Shown here in pieces: positions 1-6,117 of a stretch of 8,133 bases of DNA. Below the pieces are notes generated by a model that ran no database searches, was not told the origin of the DNA, and saw only the letters and a program-made list of their open reading frames with translations. Position numbers and translations under genes: made by a program. Origin of the DNA: Gammaproteobacteria bacterium (GTDB lineage Bacteria; Pseudomonadota; Gammaproteobacteria; Pseudomonadales; Pseudohongiellaceae); the NCBI GenBank assembly GCA_002719575.1, contig PBHS01000012.1, positions 34,288 through 42,420 of the forward strand, in the 5' to 3' direction. Each line of letters starts with the position of its first letter. Positions within the stretch are counted from its first letter, which is position 1.

Positions 1-139
1 ATAAGGAGCGGTAGCCCGAGGTAAGAAAGGCGGAGCATACACAACTGTGCTGTGATCCTAAGTGGGCCACGGTGCCTGTGTGTGGTAAATTTTAGTCGGC
101 TTTAAGAAGTCAGCTGGATGGATTGGCCTGGAGATTCGG
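1..139. other. Left-edge non-coding stretch, nothing recognised
   Basis: This lies downstream of the leftward ABM-domain gene. The three plus-strand frames hit stops within the first few dozen bases, and I see no minus-strand reading frame with protein-like content. I found no strong hairpin followed by a T-run that would serve as terminator for the leftward genes. It may be intergenic DNA or the untranslated end of a gene outside the window. Confidence 0.4.
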
Positions 140-487
140 TTAGTGAATAGTCTGCTCAGGCTTGGGCAGGTCTTCCGCTGAGACAGAAGTCACTGACGCT
201 TCATTCGGAGATACATAGCTGCGCGACTCTACCGGGCTCACAAGAAAATCACCCAGTTTGCTGAGAAAGTGCTCCATATGGGCGGTCTGGTAATGCTCCT
301 GCAGGCATTCTGCGTCTTCCCACTCCTGGATCAGGACAACCTGATTCTCATTAGAAACTCCCTCAAAATACTCGTAACTAATACAGCCGTGCTCAAGGCG
401 GCACAGACGTACCATATTACGCATAAGTTTGATGGCATCTCGCTTGGAGTCTGACGCAAGATTAAAGACTGATTGAACCACAATCAT
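140..487 (-). CDS. ABM (antibiotic biosynthesis monooxygenase)-domain protein, YgiN-like
   Basis: A 115-residue protein that reads as a single ABM domain (about residues 1-93) with a short polar C-terminal tail. ABM proteins are small dimeric ferredoxin-like folds; characterised members are quinol or polyketide monooxygenases or heme-degrading enzymes, but most are uncharacterised. Visible family features are the LEHGCISYEYF segment (E32, G34, C35), the QEWED strand (E55, W56) and H65 and H70 in the following helix. It starts with ATG and MIVVQSVFNL, where such proteins normally begin; the upstream Shine-Dalgarno is weak (a GGGA about 10 nt away). It is the third leftward gene, 144 bp after the enoyl-CoA hydratase, so it may be co-transcribed or have its own promoter. 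Its substrate cannot be read from the sequence. The tail after residue 93 is serine- and acid-rich and probably disordered. Confidence 0.8.
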   Translation of the reverse strand: MIVVQSVFNLASDSKRDAIKLMRNMVRLCRLEHGCISYEYFEGVSNENQVVLIQEWEDAECLQEHYQTAHMEHFLSKLGDFLVSPVESRSYVSPNEASVTSVSAEDLPKPEQTIH

Positions 488-575
488 GGCGGTTTCCCAA
501 AAAGCAAGATGTTATTATACGCACAATTTATAGAAAAACACCCGATATGCTTACTCAGCCGTTGGCAAATCACAA

Positions 576-593
576 GGTGGTAAACTGCCCACC
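576..593 (-). terminator. Weak hairpin downstream of the enoyl-CoA hydratase gene
   Basis: GGTGG at 576-580 pairs with CCACC at 589-593 across an 8-nt loop. Read leftward, the direction of the enoyl-CoA hydratase gene that ends at 632, it is followed by a TTGTGATTT stretch rather than a clean T-run. At best it is an attenuating or poor intrinsic terminator between that gene and the ABM gene. A five-pair stem can arise by chance. Confidence 0.2.
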
Positions 594-598
594 AATGA

Positions 599-619
599 GC
601 GCCGCTGGTCGGTGCTTTT
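599..619 (+). terminator. Possible rightward intrinsic terminator in the 488-631 gap
   Basis: GCGCCG (599-604) pairs with CGGTGC (610-615), including one G-U pair, over a 5-nt loop and is followed directly by TTTT (616-619). That is the layout of a small Rho-independent terminator on the plus strand. No plus-strand gene precedes it, so if functional it would stop antisense transcription before it enters the 3' end of the enoyl-CoA hydratase gene. On the minus strand the G-U pair becomes an A-C mismatch. Confidence 0.2.
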
Positions 620-631
620 GTACGATTGAGT

Positions 632-1504
632 TCACCACCAGGGATAAAAAGGAGGCATATCGGTGGACGCATGGTCATTAAAATTGGCCTTCCGCTTCTC
701 CAGAAAGGCTTGTACCCCCTCTTTGCCGCTGGTTTGGCTGGCATAAAAAATCGCCAGCGAGTCCACCTCATGGGCGCCGATTGGGTGTGGCAAGGAGGCA
801 TTGCGGTACATCATCTGGCGAGTCATGGCCACGGCAACCTGACTGTGGCTACTGATTCGGGCAGCGATTTCATAGGCTTTAGGCAACAGCGATTTCTCGG
901 TCAGCTGCTGGTTGGCGAATCCTTTGCGAGTTAGTTCGTTTGCTTCGATTAGGTCGCCGCTATACACCCACTCCAACGCGGTGCCCATATTGACGACGCG
1001 CGGCAGGAACCATGATGAGCAGGCTTCAGGTGTGATTCCTATCTTGTTGAAAACGAAGCCCACACGGGCTGTGTTAGTGATTAATCGAATATCCATAGCG
1101 CAGAGCATGGTGGCTCCGATACCGACCGCTGCCCCGTTGACGGCCGCGATTACGGGCTTCTTGCACTCAAAGATTGCCAGCGTCAGCTGTCCGCCGGTAT
1201 CACGTACACCAGCTTCAATTTCAGGGTCAGAAAGACGCGAGCGCATGTCCTCAAGGCTGGGTGACAGCGCTTCATTCAAGCCAAAAACATTGTCCGATCT
1301 GGACAAATCCATGCCAGCGCAGAAGGCCTTGCCCGCCCCCGTCACGACAACCGCATCGACTCCATCGTCCTCGTTGGCCTGGTCAAAAGCCTCAATCAAC
1401 TCCTCAGCCATTTTCACGGTAAATGCATTGAGCTGTTCCGGCCGATTAAGGGTGATGGTCAGGATTCGATTTGCAATTGCGTAGCGAATAGTTTCGAAAG
1501 ACAT
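632..1504 (-). CDS. Enoyl-CoA hydratase/isomerase family (crotonase fold) protein
   Basis: A 290-residue crotonase-fold protein. Family members stabilise a thioester enolate, most often hydrating trans-2-enoyl-CoA to 3-hydroxyacyl-CoA. NRPEQLNAF (20-28) and GAGKAFCAGMDLS (56-68) form the CoA and first oxyanion-hole region. AVNGAAVGIGATML (121-134) supplies the second oxyanion element. By alignment with rat crotonase, the Glu164 position is kept as E178 in GTALEWVYSGD, whereas the Glu144 position is aromatic (F152); E160 in ITPEA lies nearby. So it could be a hydratase variant, an isomerase or another crotonase reaction. The C-terminus ends PFYPWW. The ATG at 1504 has a GGAGA Shine-Dalgarno 6 nt upstream. 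It follows the racemase gene by 26 bp, so the two are almost certainly one transcript. In context it most likely handles the enoyl-CoA made by the acyl-CoA dehydrogenase. Confidence 0.9.
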   Translation of the reverse strand: MSFETIRYAIANRILTITLNRPEQLNAFTVKMAEELIEAFDQANEDDGVDAVVVTGAGKAFCAGMDLSRSDNVFGLNEALSPSLEDMRSRLSDPEIEAGVRDTGGQLTLAIFECKKPVIAAVNGAAVGIGATMLCAMDIRLITNTARVGFVFNKIGITPEACSSWFLPRVVNMGTALEWVYSGDLIEANELTRKGFANQQLTEKSLLPKAYEIAARISSHSQVAVAMTRQMMYRNASLPHPIGAHEVDSLAIFYASQTSGKEGVQAFLEKRKANFNDHASTDMPPFYPWW

Positions 1505-1510
1505 GATTGA

Positions 1511-1515
1511 TCTCC
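1511..1515 (-). promoter_or_regulatory. Ribosome-binding site of the enoyl-CoA hydratase gene
   Basis: On the minus strand this reads GGAGA, 6 nt before the ATG at 1504, inside the 26-bp gap after the racemase stop codon. It supports independent re-initiation at this start within a shared transcript. Confidence 0.6.
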
Positions 1516-1530
1516 GTTTAACAGCGAGGT

Positions 1531-2658
1531 TTATATCGCTCCAGCAGCCTGTAGCTCACCGATTTCTTGTTCAGAAAAGTTCCATGCGCTCAAGACTTCT
1601 TTAGTATTTTCTCCGTTCTTTGCCGCCGGTCCCTGAATTTCACCCTGAGTTCGGCTAAAACGCGGTGCTGGGGCTGGTTGAACAACGCCTTCAATCTCGA
1701 TAAATGTTTTCCGATCAATGTTATGTGGGTGGTTTGGCGCTTCTTTAAGGTCAAGAATTGGGGCAAAACACACATCAGTTCCTTCCATGATATCGCACCA
1801 TTGTTGTCTAGTTTTGGACTTGAATATCTGTGTCAGTTTTTCGCGTTTGGCAGGCCATGAAGCCTCATCAAGTTGCTCTTGAAATTCTGGGCCGTCTATT
1901 TCCGCTTTCTCTAGAAGTAAGGCATAGAACTGAGGTTCCAGTGAGCCAATTGAGATGTATTTACCGTCGCTGCATTCATAGCTGCCATAGTAAAAAGCGC
2001 CCCCGTCTAGCCTGTTGCTGAATCGATCAGTTGTCCACATATCCATGGCCATCAAGCCAAAGAAGGGGCTCAGCAGGCTGGCGGTTCCATCGGTCATGGC
2101 GGCATCAATAATCTGCCCCTTGCCCGACGTGTTACGCTCAACCAGCGCTGCAAGAATTCCGGTCAGCAGATACATAGCACCGCCCCCAAAGTCGCCAACT
2201 AGATTGAGTGGGGGAGCTGGTGGCCGATCTGCGTAGCCCATGGCCCCAAGGGCGCCTGCGATTGAAATGTAATTGATATCGTGCCCTGCGGCCTGTGAAA
2301 GCAGTCCTGTCTGTCCCCACCCCGTCATTCGGCCGAATATCAGGCGTGGGTTCGCCGATAAGCATTTTTCTGGCCCGAGTCCGAGGCGTTCCATCACACC
2401 TGGGCGGAAGCCCTCGAGTATCACGTCCGCTTGTTCAATCAGGCGCAATGTCGTTTCAACTCCACGGGGATTCTTGAGATCCACGGCGATGGATTTCCGC
2501 CCTCGATTAAGCACGTTGGCCGGGTGGCCGAGGCCTTTTTGGCTGAGACGGTCCACCCGAATCACCTCGGCGCCAAGATCTGAAAGCATCATAGCGGTGA
2601 AGGGTCCTGGTCCGATTCCCGCCATCTCTACCACGCGTACACCAGTCAGTGGGCCCAC
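1531..2658 (-). CDS. Alpha-methylacyl-CoA racemase (CaiB/BaiF family III CoA-transferase fold)
   Basis: A 375-residue family III CoA-transferase fold protein. It opens with GVRVVEMAGIGPGPF (6-20), typical of the racemase branch. By register, the three residues known to be catalytic in the Mycobacterium tuberculosis racemase MCR fall at the same positions: H126 in AGHDINYI, D156 in LVGDFGGG, and E241 in GSLEPQF. Such enzymes epimerise (2R)- and (2S)-2-methylacyl-CoA through an enolate, giving the S isomer that acyl-CoA dehydrogenases accept. True CoA-transferases of the family use the aligned aspartate as nucleophile, so transferase activity is not fully excluded, but the His-Asp-Glu set favours racemase. 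The start is GTG: the family N-terminus begins exactly there and a strong Shine-Dalgarno precedes it. It is the first gene of the leftward group, divergent from the dehydrogenase gene. The fold is intertwined-dimeric and cytosolic. Confidence 0.92.
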   Translation of the reverse strand: MGPLTGVRVVEMAGIGPGPFTAMMLSDLGAEVIRVDRLSQKGLGHPANVLNRGRKSIAVDLKNPRGVETTLRLIEQADVILEGFRPGVMERLGLGPEKCLSANPRLIFGRMTGWGQTGLLSQAAGHDINYISIAGALGAMGYADRPPAPPLNLVGDFGGGAMYLLTGILAALVERNTSGKGQIIDAAMTDGTASLLSPFFGLMAMDMWTTDRFSNRLDGGAFYYGSYECSDGKYISIGSLEPQFYALLLEKAEIDGPEFQEQLDEASWPAKREKLTQIFKSKTRQQWCDIMEGTDVCFAPILDLKEAPNHPHNIDRKTFIEIEGVVQPAPAPRFSRTQGEIQGPAAKNGENTKEVLSAWNFSEQEIGELQAAGAI

Positions 2659-2660
2659 AA

Positions 2661-2670
2661 CTCCCCCTTA
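2661..2670 (-). promoter_or_regulatory. Strong ribosome-binding site fixing the racemase GTG start
   Basis: Minus-strand TAAGGGGGAG ends 2 nt before the GTG at 2658, with its AAGGGG core about 6 nt away. Few other starts in the window have as good a site. It explains efficient use of a non-ATG start. Confidence 0.65.
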
Positions 2671-2730
2671 TAAATTTCAAGAATTATGCCCCAGCAATCA
2701 TAGGGGATAGCCCTGCCAAAATATAGCGGT

Positions 2731-2772
2731 CCAGTGGTTCGAGCAGCGCTCCCCATGGGCCAAAAACACTGG
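2731..2772. repeat. Inverted repeat in the divergent intergenic region
   Basis: CCAGTGGTT at 2731-2739 and AAACACTGG at 2764-2772 are complementary at 8 of 9 positions, with a perfect outer CCAGTG/CACTGG. They are separated by 24 nt that contain a perfect CCCATGGG palindrome (2752-2759). The position between two divergent gene starts suits a pair of regulator half-sites or a looped operator, but no regulator gene is present to support this. Confidence 0.3.
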
Positions 2773-2776
2773 GGGT

Positions 2777-2803
2777 TTGTTATCGGCAGGATGGGCTGAT
2801 AAT
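2777..2803 (+). promoter_or_regulatory. Candidate sigma-70-type promoter of the rightward operon
   Basis: TTGTTA (2777-2782, four of six matches to TTGACA) and GATAAT (2798-2803, five of six matches to TATAAT) are separated by 15 nt, shorter than the ideal 17. Transcription would begin near 2810, giving a leader of about 60 nt before the ATG at 2869. The -35 box lies just beyond the right arm of the inverted repeat, so a protein bound there could block it. Predicted by eye only. Confidence 0.35.
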
Positions 2804-2868
2804 TTTCCTTTTCGGTGACGATCGATTATTCTCATTCCGAAATCCGTCAACGAGAACCAACCACAATC

Positions 2869-3639
2869 ATGGAATTACAGGGAAAAACCGCGTTTATTAC
2901 CGGCGGCGCGTCTGGTCTGGGGCTGGCAACAGCGAAGAACTTTGTCAGGGCGGGCGCAAAGGTGTTTCTTTACGATCTCAACGCAGAGGCACTAGAAGCA
3001 GCTGCAGCTACGCTGGGAGAGTCTGCCTCTTGGCATGCCGGTGATGTCGCGGATGAGGCTGCGGTTAAAGCAGGGATCGCCATGGCGCAGCAGACATTTG
3101 GGACAATTCACATTAACGTCAACTCTGCCGGGATTGGTGGTGCTGCACGCACGGTGGGAAAAGATGGAGCCATGCCTCTTGCGCGTTTTGAATACATTGT
3201 TCGGGTGAACCTGATTGGGACATTCAACGTGCTCAGGCTTTGCGCAGAAGTGATGCAGCTAAATGAGCCCCAGACAGAAGACAACGAGCGAGGGGTAATT
3301 ATCAACGTAGCTTCTATCGCCGCGTTTGACGGTCAGACCGGACAGGCGGGGTACGCGGCAAGTAAGGGAGGTATTGTTGCCATGACCTTGCCCATTGCTC
3401 GCGATCTTGCTAAGCGGGGAGTCCGTATCATGACCATCGCTCCCGGTGTTTTCGAAACACCACTGCTCGCCCGAGCGCCTGAAGAGGTGCGTGAGCCGCT
3501 TATTGCGATCACCCAATTTCCGAAACGATTGGGGCACCCCGATGAATTCGCCGCCGAAGTCGCGCATATTGTGCAGTGTAGTTATCTGAATGGCGAAACC
3601 GTTAGATTAGATGCTGCGATCAGAATGCCCGCGCTCTAG
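2869..3639 (+). CDS. HSD10-type short-chain 3-hydroxyacyl-CoA dehydrogenase (SDR)
   Basis: A 256-residue classical SDR closely resembling human HSD17B10, which oxidises 3-hydroxyacyl-CoA and 2-methyl-3-hydroxybutyryl-CoA with NAD. The cofactor motif is TGGASGLG (11-18), with D36 at the end of strand 2 indicating NAD rather than NADP. NSAG lies at 85-88, N114 in VRVNLIG, and the catalytic S149, Y162 and K166 in YAASK. The stretches TLPIARDLAKRGVRIMTIAPG and NGETVRLDAAIRMPAL match HSD10 almost throughout, with A249 where the usual residue is Gly. A frame extension back to a GTG at 2815 exists, but it has no Shine-Dalgarno and adds 18 residues not seen in the family, so the ATG at 2869 is preferred (weak GAGAA upstream). 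It is the first gene of the rightward operon and supplies the 3-ketoacyl-CoA that the next gene product cleaves. Confidence 0.92.
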   Translation: MELQGKTAFITGGASGLGLATAKNFVRAGAKVFLYDLNAEALEAAAATLGESASWHAGDVADEAAVKAGIAMAQQTFGTIHINVNSAGIGGAARTVGKDGAMPLARFEYIVRVNLIGTFNVLRLCAEVMQLNEPQTEDNERGVIINVASIAAFDGQTGQAGYAASKGGIVAMTLPIARDLAKRGVRIMTIAPGVFETPLLARAPEEVREPLIAITQFPKRLGHPDEFAAEVAHIVQCSYLNGETVRLDAAIRMPAL

Positions 3640-3681
3640 CCCTTCGTTCACGAGGCTCCACAGACTACTTATTAAAACTTC

Positions 3682-3687
3682 GGGGGA
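3682..3687 (+). promoter_or_regulatory. Ribosome-binding site of the thiolase gene
   Basis: GGGGGA sits 5 nt before the ATG at 3693. It confirms the annotated thiolase start within the 53-bp gap after the dehydrogenase gene. Confidence 0.6.
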
Positions 3688-3692
3688 ATAAT

Positions 3693-4880
3693 ATGGCCAA
3701 CGCATATATCGTCGGCGCAGTGCGCACAGCAACTGGAAGAAAGAACGGCAGGCTTAGCCGAATACACCCTGTAGATATGGGAGCCGCCGTTGTTGATGAA
3801 CTGGTGTATCGTACTGGAGTCCCGAAGGATAAAGTTGATGACGTGGTTTTTGGTGTGGTCATGCAGATTGGTTCACAAGCCAGCAACCTCGGCCGCAACG
3901 TGGCGCTGAGCTCAAAGCTGGCTCTTGAGGTTCCGGGAACCACCGTTGATCGGCAGTGCGGTTCTTCGCTGCAGGCCATCCAATTCGGCGCGCAAGCCGT
4001 CATGTCTGGCACCCAGGATGTGGTGATTTGCGGCGGTGTCGAGGCGATGAGTACCGTTGAAATTGGCTCAAATGTTCGGGATGGTTTGGAGAAAGGGCGC
4101 GGAGTGCCAAAGGGGGAGCGCCTCGAGCTCCAGTATCCTGGCATTCAGTTCAGCCAATTCGACGGAGCAGAACTGCTAGCAGAAAAATATCAGATCAGTC
4201 GGGAGGCGCTTGACGAATTCGGTTTGCTGAGTCACCTGCGCGCGGCGACTGCGACCAAAAGTGGTTATTTCGAGAAGGAAATTGTGCCGTTGCACATCGA
4301 GCTTGATGATGGCAGCAAAGACGTCCACACCGTGGACGAGGGGATTCGTTTTAAAGCCGACTTAGAAGGTATGAAGTCTCTGAACGCCTTGCGAGAAGGC
4401 GGTGTGATCACAGCTGGCACAGCCAGCCAAATTAGCGACGGTGCAGCAGCAGTTATGGTGGCGAACGAAGAGGCGGTGAGAAAATTCGACCTACCAGTGC
4501 GCGCCAAGATTCATGCCTTGGCCGTGGTTGGTTCTGATCCGGTCATAATGCTAGAAGGTCCGATCCCGGCGACAGAAAAGGTCCTTGAAAAAGTGGGTCT
4601 CAGCATTGACGACATTGATTTGTACGAGGTTAATGAAGCTTTTGGTTCCGTGCCGCTGGCTTGGGCCAAGGCTCTAAATGCCGATCCCGAAAAGCTTAAT
4701 GTAAATGGTGGTGCGCAGTCTTTGGGCCATCCGCTTGGCGGCACCGGCGCCAAGTTGATGACTACCTTGGTGCATGAGTTGGAGCGGCGGCAGGCGCGGT
4801 TTGGGTTAGTAGCCATTTGCGAAGGCGGGGGCACCGCCAACGCTATGATTATTGAACGAATGGATCAACTGGATAGTTAG
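3693..4880 (+). CDS. Thiolase (acetyl-CoA acyltransferase / 3-ketoacyl-CoA thiolase)
   Basis: A 395-residue full-length thiolase. It cleaves 3-ketoacyl-CoA with CoA to give a shortened acyl-CoA plus acetyl-CoA, or propionyl-CoA if the substrate carries a 2-methyl group. The nucleophilic Cys is C89 in VDRQCGSS. The other catalytic elements are all present: NEAF at 314-317, H346 in SLGHPLGGTGAK, and the acid/base C376 in ICEGGG. TAGTASQISDGAAAV (240-254) is the usual CoA-loop signature with Thr in place of the common Asn. The CEGGG form of the last motif belongs to a large acetyl-CoA acetyltransferase-like subgroup and not to the CIGGG biosynthetic type. It lies 53 bp after the dehydrogenase gene and 16 bp before the acyl-CoA dehydrogenase start, so the three form an operon. 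Chain-length preference cannot be read from the sequence. Confidence 0.93.
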   Translation: MANAYIVGAVRTATGRKNGRLSRIHPVDMGAAVVDELVYRTGVPKDKVDDVVFGVVMQIGSQASNLGRNVALSSKLALEVPGTTVDRQCGSSLQAIQFGAQAVMSGTQDVVICGGVEAMSTVEIGSNVRDGLEKGRGVPKGERLELQYPGIQFSQFDGAELLAEKYQISREALDEFGLLSHLRAATATKSGYFEKEIVPLHIELDDGSKDVHTVDEGIRFKADLEGMKSLNALREGGVITAGTASQISDGAAAVMVANEEAVRKFDLPVRAKIHALAVVGSDPVIMLEGPIPATEKVLEKVGLSIDDIDLYEVNEAFGSVPLAWAKALNADPEKLNVNGGAQSLGHPLGGTGAKLMTTLVHELERRQARFGLVAICEGGGTANAMIIERMDQLDS

Positions 4881-4888
4881 AGAAGAAG
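4880..4888 (+). promoter_or_regulatory. Ribosome-binding site that decides the acyl-CoA dehydrogenase start
   Basis: GAGAAGAAG begins on the last base of the thiolase stop codon and ends 8 nt before the ATG at 4897. An earlier in-frame ATG at 4852 lies inside the thiolase gene without such a site, so translation most likely begins at 4897 and may be coupled to thiolase termination. Confidence 0.55.
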
Positions 4889-4896
4889 TCAGCCCT

Positions 4897-6057
4897 ATGC
4901 TTGAGAATTATCAGTCTCCCTGGATGGATGAAGAACTTGTCATCATGCGCGGCGCGGTGCGAAAGTTTCTGGACAAAGAGTTTGTTCCGTTTTCAGAAAA
5001 ATGGGACAAGCAGGGCTTTGTCGACCGCGATGCCTGGTATAAGGCGGGCGCTTCCGGAATTCTTTGTGCTTCTGTCTCCGAAGAGTGGGGCGGCGGTGGC
5101 GGTGATTTTCGGCACGAAATGGTGCTGATCGAGGAGTTTAACAGAGCCAATATTTCTGGCTTTGGTAACGGGGTCCATTCTGGCATTGTGGCTCACTACA
5201 TCGAGAGGTATGGCACGCAGGAGCAAAAAACCAAGTGGCTGCCAAAGATGGTGAGCGGCGATATTGTGTCAGCGATTGCCATGTCGGAGCCGGGAACGGG
5301 TTCAGACCTGCAGGCGGTTAAAACCTCGGCGCTCTCAGACGGGGATGATTATGTATTGAACGGGCAAAAGACGTTCATTACCAATGGGATGACTGCGAAC
5401 CTCATTTGCGTGGTCGCCAAAACTGAGCCAGGCGAAGGGGCAAAAGGTATCTCACTGATCATGGTGGAGACGGAATCGGTTGAGGGCGAAGGCGGGTTCA
5501 AGCGGGGCCGGAATCTAGAAAAACTGGGTATGAAAGCACAGGACACCGCTGAGCTGTTCTTCGATGATGTGCGGGTGCCAAAGTCGGCTTTGCTCGGCAC
5601 AGATGAAGGCAGAGGCTTTATTCACCTCATGGAACAGTTGCCTCAGGAGCGGGTTATCATTGCCGCAGGCGCCTGTGCAGCAATGGAAAAAGCGCTTCGG
5701 TTAACCTCTGACTACGTCAAAGAGCGCAAAGCATTTGGCAAGCGAATCCTCGACTTTCAGAATACCCAGTTTCGGCTTGCCGAATGCCTGACTGAAGCGA
5801 GGATTGCCAGGGTGTTCGTTGATGACTGTGCGATGCGTCTTGCCGAAGGCAAGCTGGATGATGTCTCGGCGTCTATGGCGAAGTGGTGGACCACGCAGAA
5901 GCAATGCGAAATTGTGGATACTTGTCTGCAATTTTTTGGCGGCTACGGTTACATGATGGAATACCCGATAGCCAAGATGTTTGCTGACAGCCGGGTACAG
6001 AAGATTTACGGCGGTAGCAATGAAATCATGAAGCTGTTGATCGCCAGAGAGATTTAG
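4897..6057 (+). CDS. Acyl-CoA dehydrogenase, long-chain/isovaleryl type catalytic base
   Basis: A 386-residue FAD-dependent acyl-CoA dehydrogenase, full length from the ATG at 4897. It introduces the 2,3 double bond into acyl-CoA and passes electrons to electron-transfer flavoprotein. Family signatures are AIAMSEPGTGSDLQA (126-140), GQKTFITNG (156-164), KLGMKAQDTAELFFDDV (209-225), RKAFGK (277-282) and QFFGGYGYMMEYPIAKMFAD (345-364). The C-terminal motif is IYGGSNEIMK, with Gly where medium-chain enzymes carry the catalytic Glu. Instead LPQER supplies E251, the base position known from long-chain (LCAD) and isovaleryl-CoA dehydrogenases. This class accepts branched substrates, which fits the racemase and HSD10-type partners. 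It is the last gene of the rightward operon, 16 bp after the thiolase, and converges with the FGE gene. Exact substrate is unknown. Confidence 0.92.
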   Translation: MLENYQSPWMDEELVIMRGAVRKFLDKEFVPFSEKWDKQGFVDRDAWYKAGASGILCASVSEEWGGGGGDFRHEMVLIEEFNRANISGFGNGVHSGIVAHYIERYGTQEQKTKWLPKMVSGDIVSAIAMSEPGTGSDLQAVKTSALSDGDDYVLNGQKTFITNGMTANLICVVAKTEPGEGAKGISLIMVETESVEGEGGFKRGRNLEKLGMKAQDTAELFFDDVRVPKSALLGTDEGRGFIHLMEQLPQERVIIAAGACAAMEKALRLTSDYVKERKAFGKRILDFQNTQFRLAECLTEARIARVFVDDCAMRLAEGKLDDVSASMAKWWTTQKQCEIVDTCLQFFGGYGYMMEYPIAKMFADSRVQKIYGGSNEIMKLLIAREI

Positions 6058-6066
6058 AAACGTTTC
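6057..6066. repeat. Perfect 10-nt palindrome at the end of the rightward operon
   Basis: GAAACGTTTC overlaps the last base of the acyl-CoA dehydrogenase stop codon. It has no loop or T-run, so it is not a convincing terminator. The rest of the 60-bp convergent gap holds only weak GGCG/CGCC pairing, and no clear terminator is visible for either gene. Confidence 0.3.
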
Positions 6067-6117
6067 GCATAGAGAGGCGCAGTAATTTCGGCGGTCGAAC
6101 GCCTGCGTTTCGGCAGC

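Noticed and set aside
484..801. 105-codon minus-strand open frame overlapping the crotonase C-terminus
   Set aside because: Out of frame with the crotonase; no domain is visible, and the crotonase frame ends in a typical PFYPWW tail in the same DNA.
912..1484. 190-codon plus-strand open frame
   Set aside because: It lies wholly antisense to the crotonase gene. Its translation is rich in Ser, Pro and Arg, without any family motif, whereas the minus-strand frame has clear crotonase signatures.
2273..2710. 145-codon plus-strand open frame
   Set aside because: Mostly antisense to the racemase gene, with low-complexity Pro/Arg/Ser content and no recognisable domain.
2861..2872. CCACAATCATGG also occurs at 479-490 in the same strand orientation
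   Set aside because: At both sites it overlaps a start codon, but of genes on opposite strands. About two shared 12-mers are expected by chance in 8 kb, so it is not treated as a repeat.
3665..4144. 159-codon minus-strand open frame over the thiolase start
   Set aside because: Mirror of a well-supported thiolase; its composition is Ser/Thr/Pro-rich and it would cover the thiolase ribosome-binding site.
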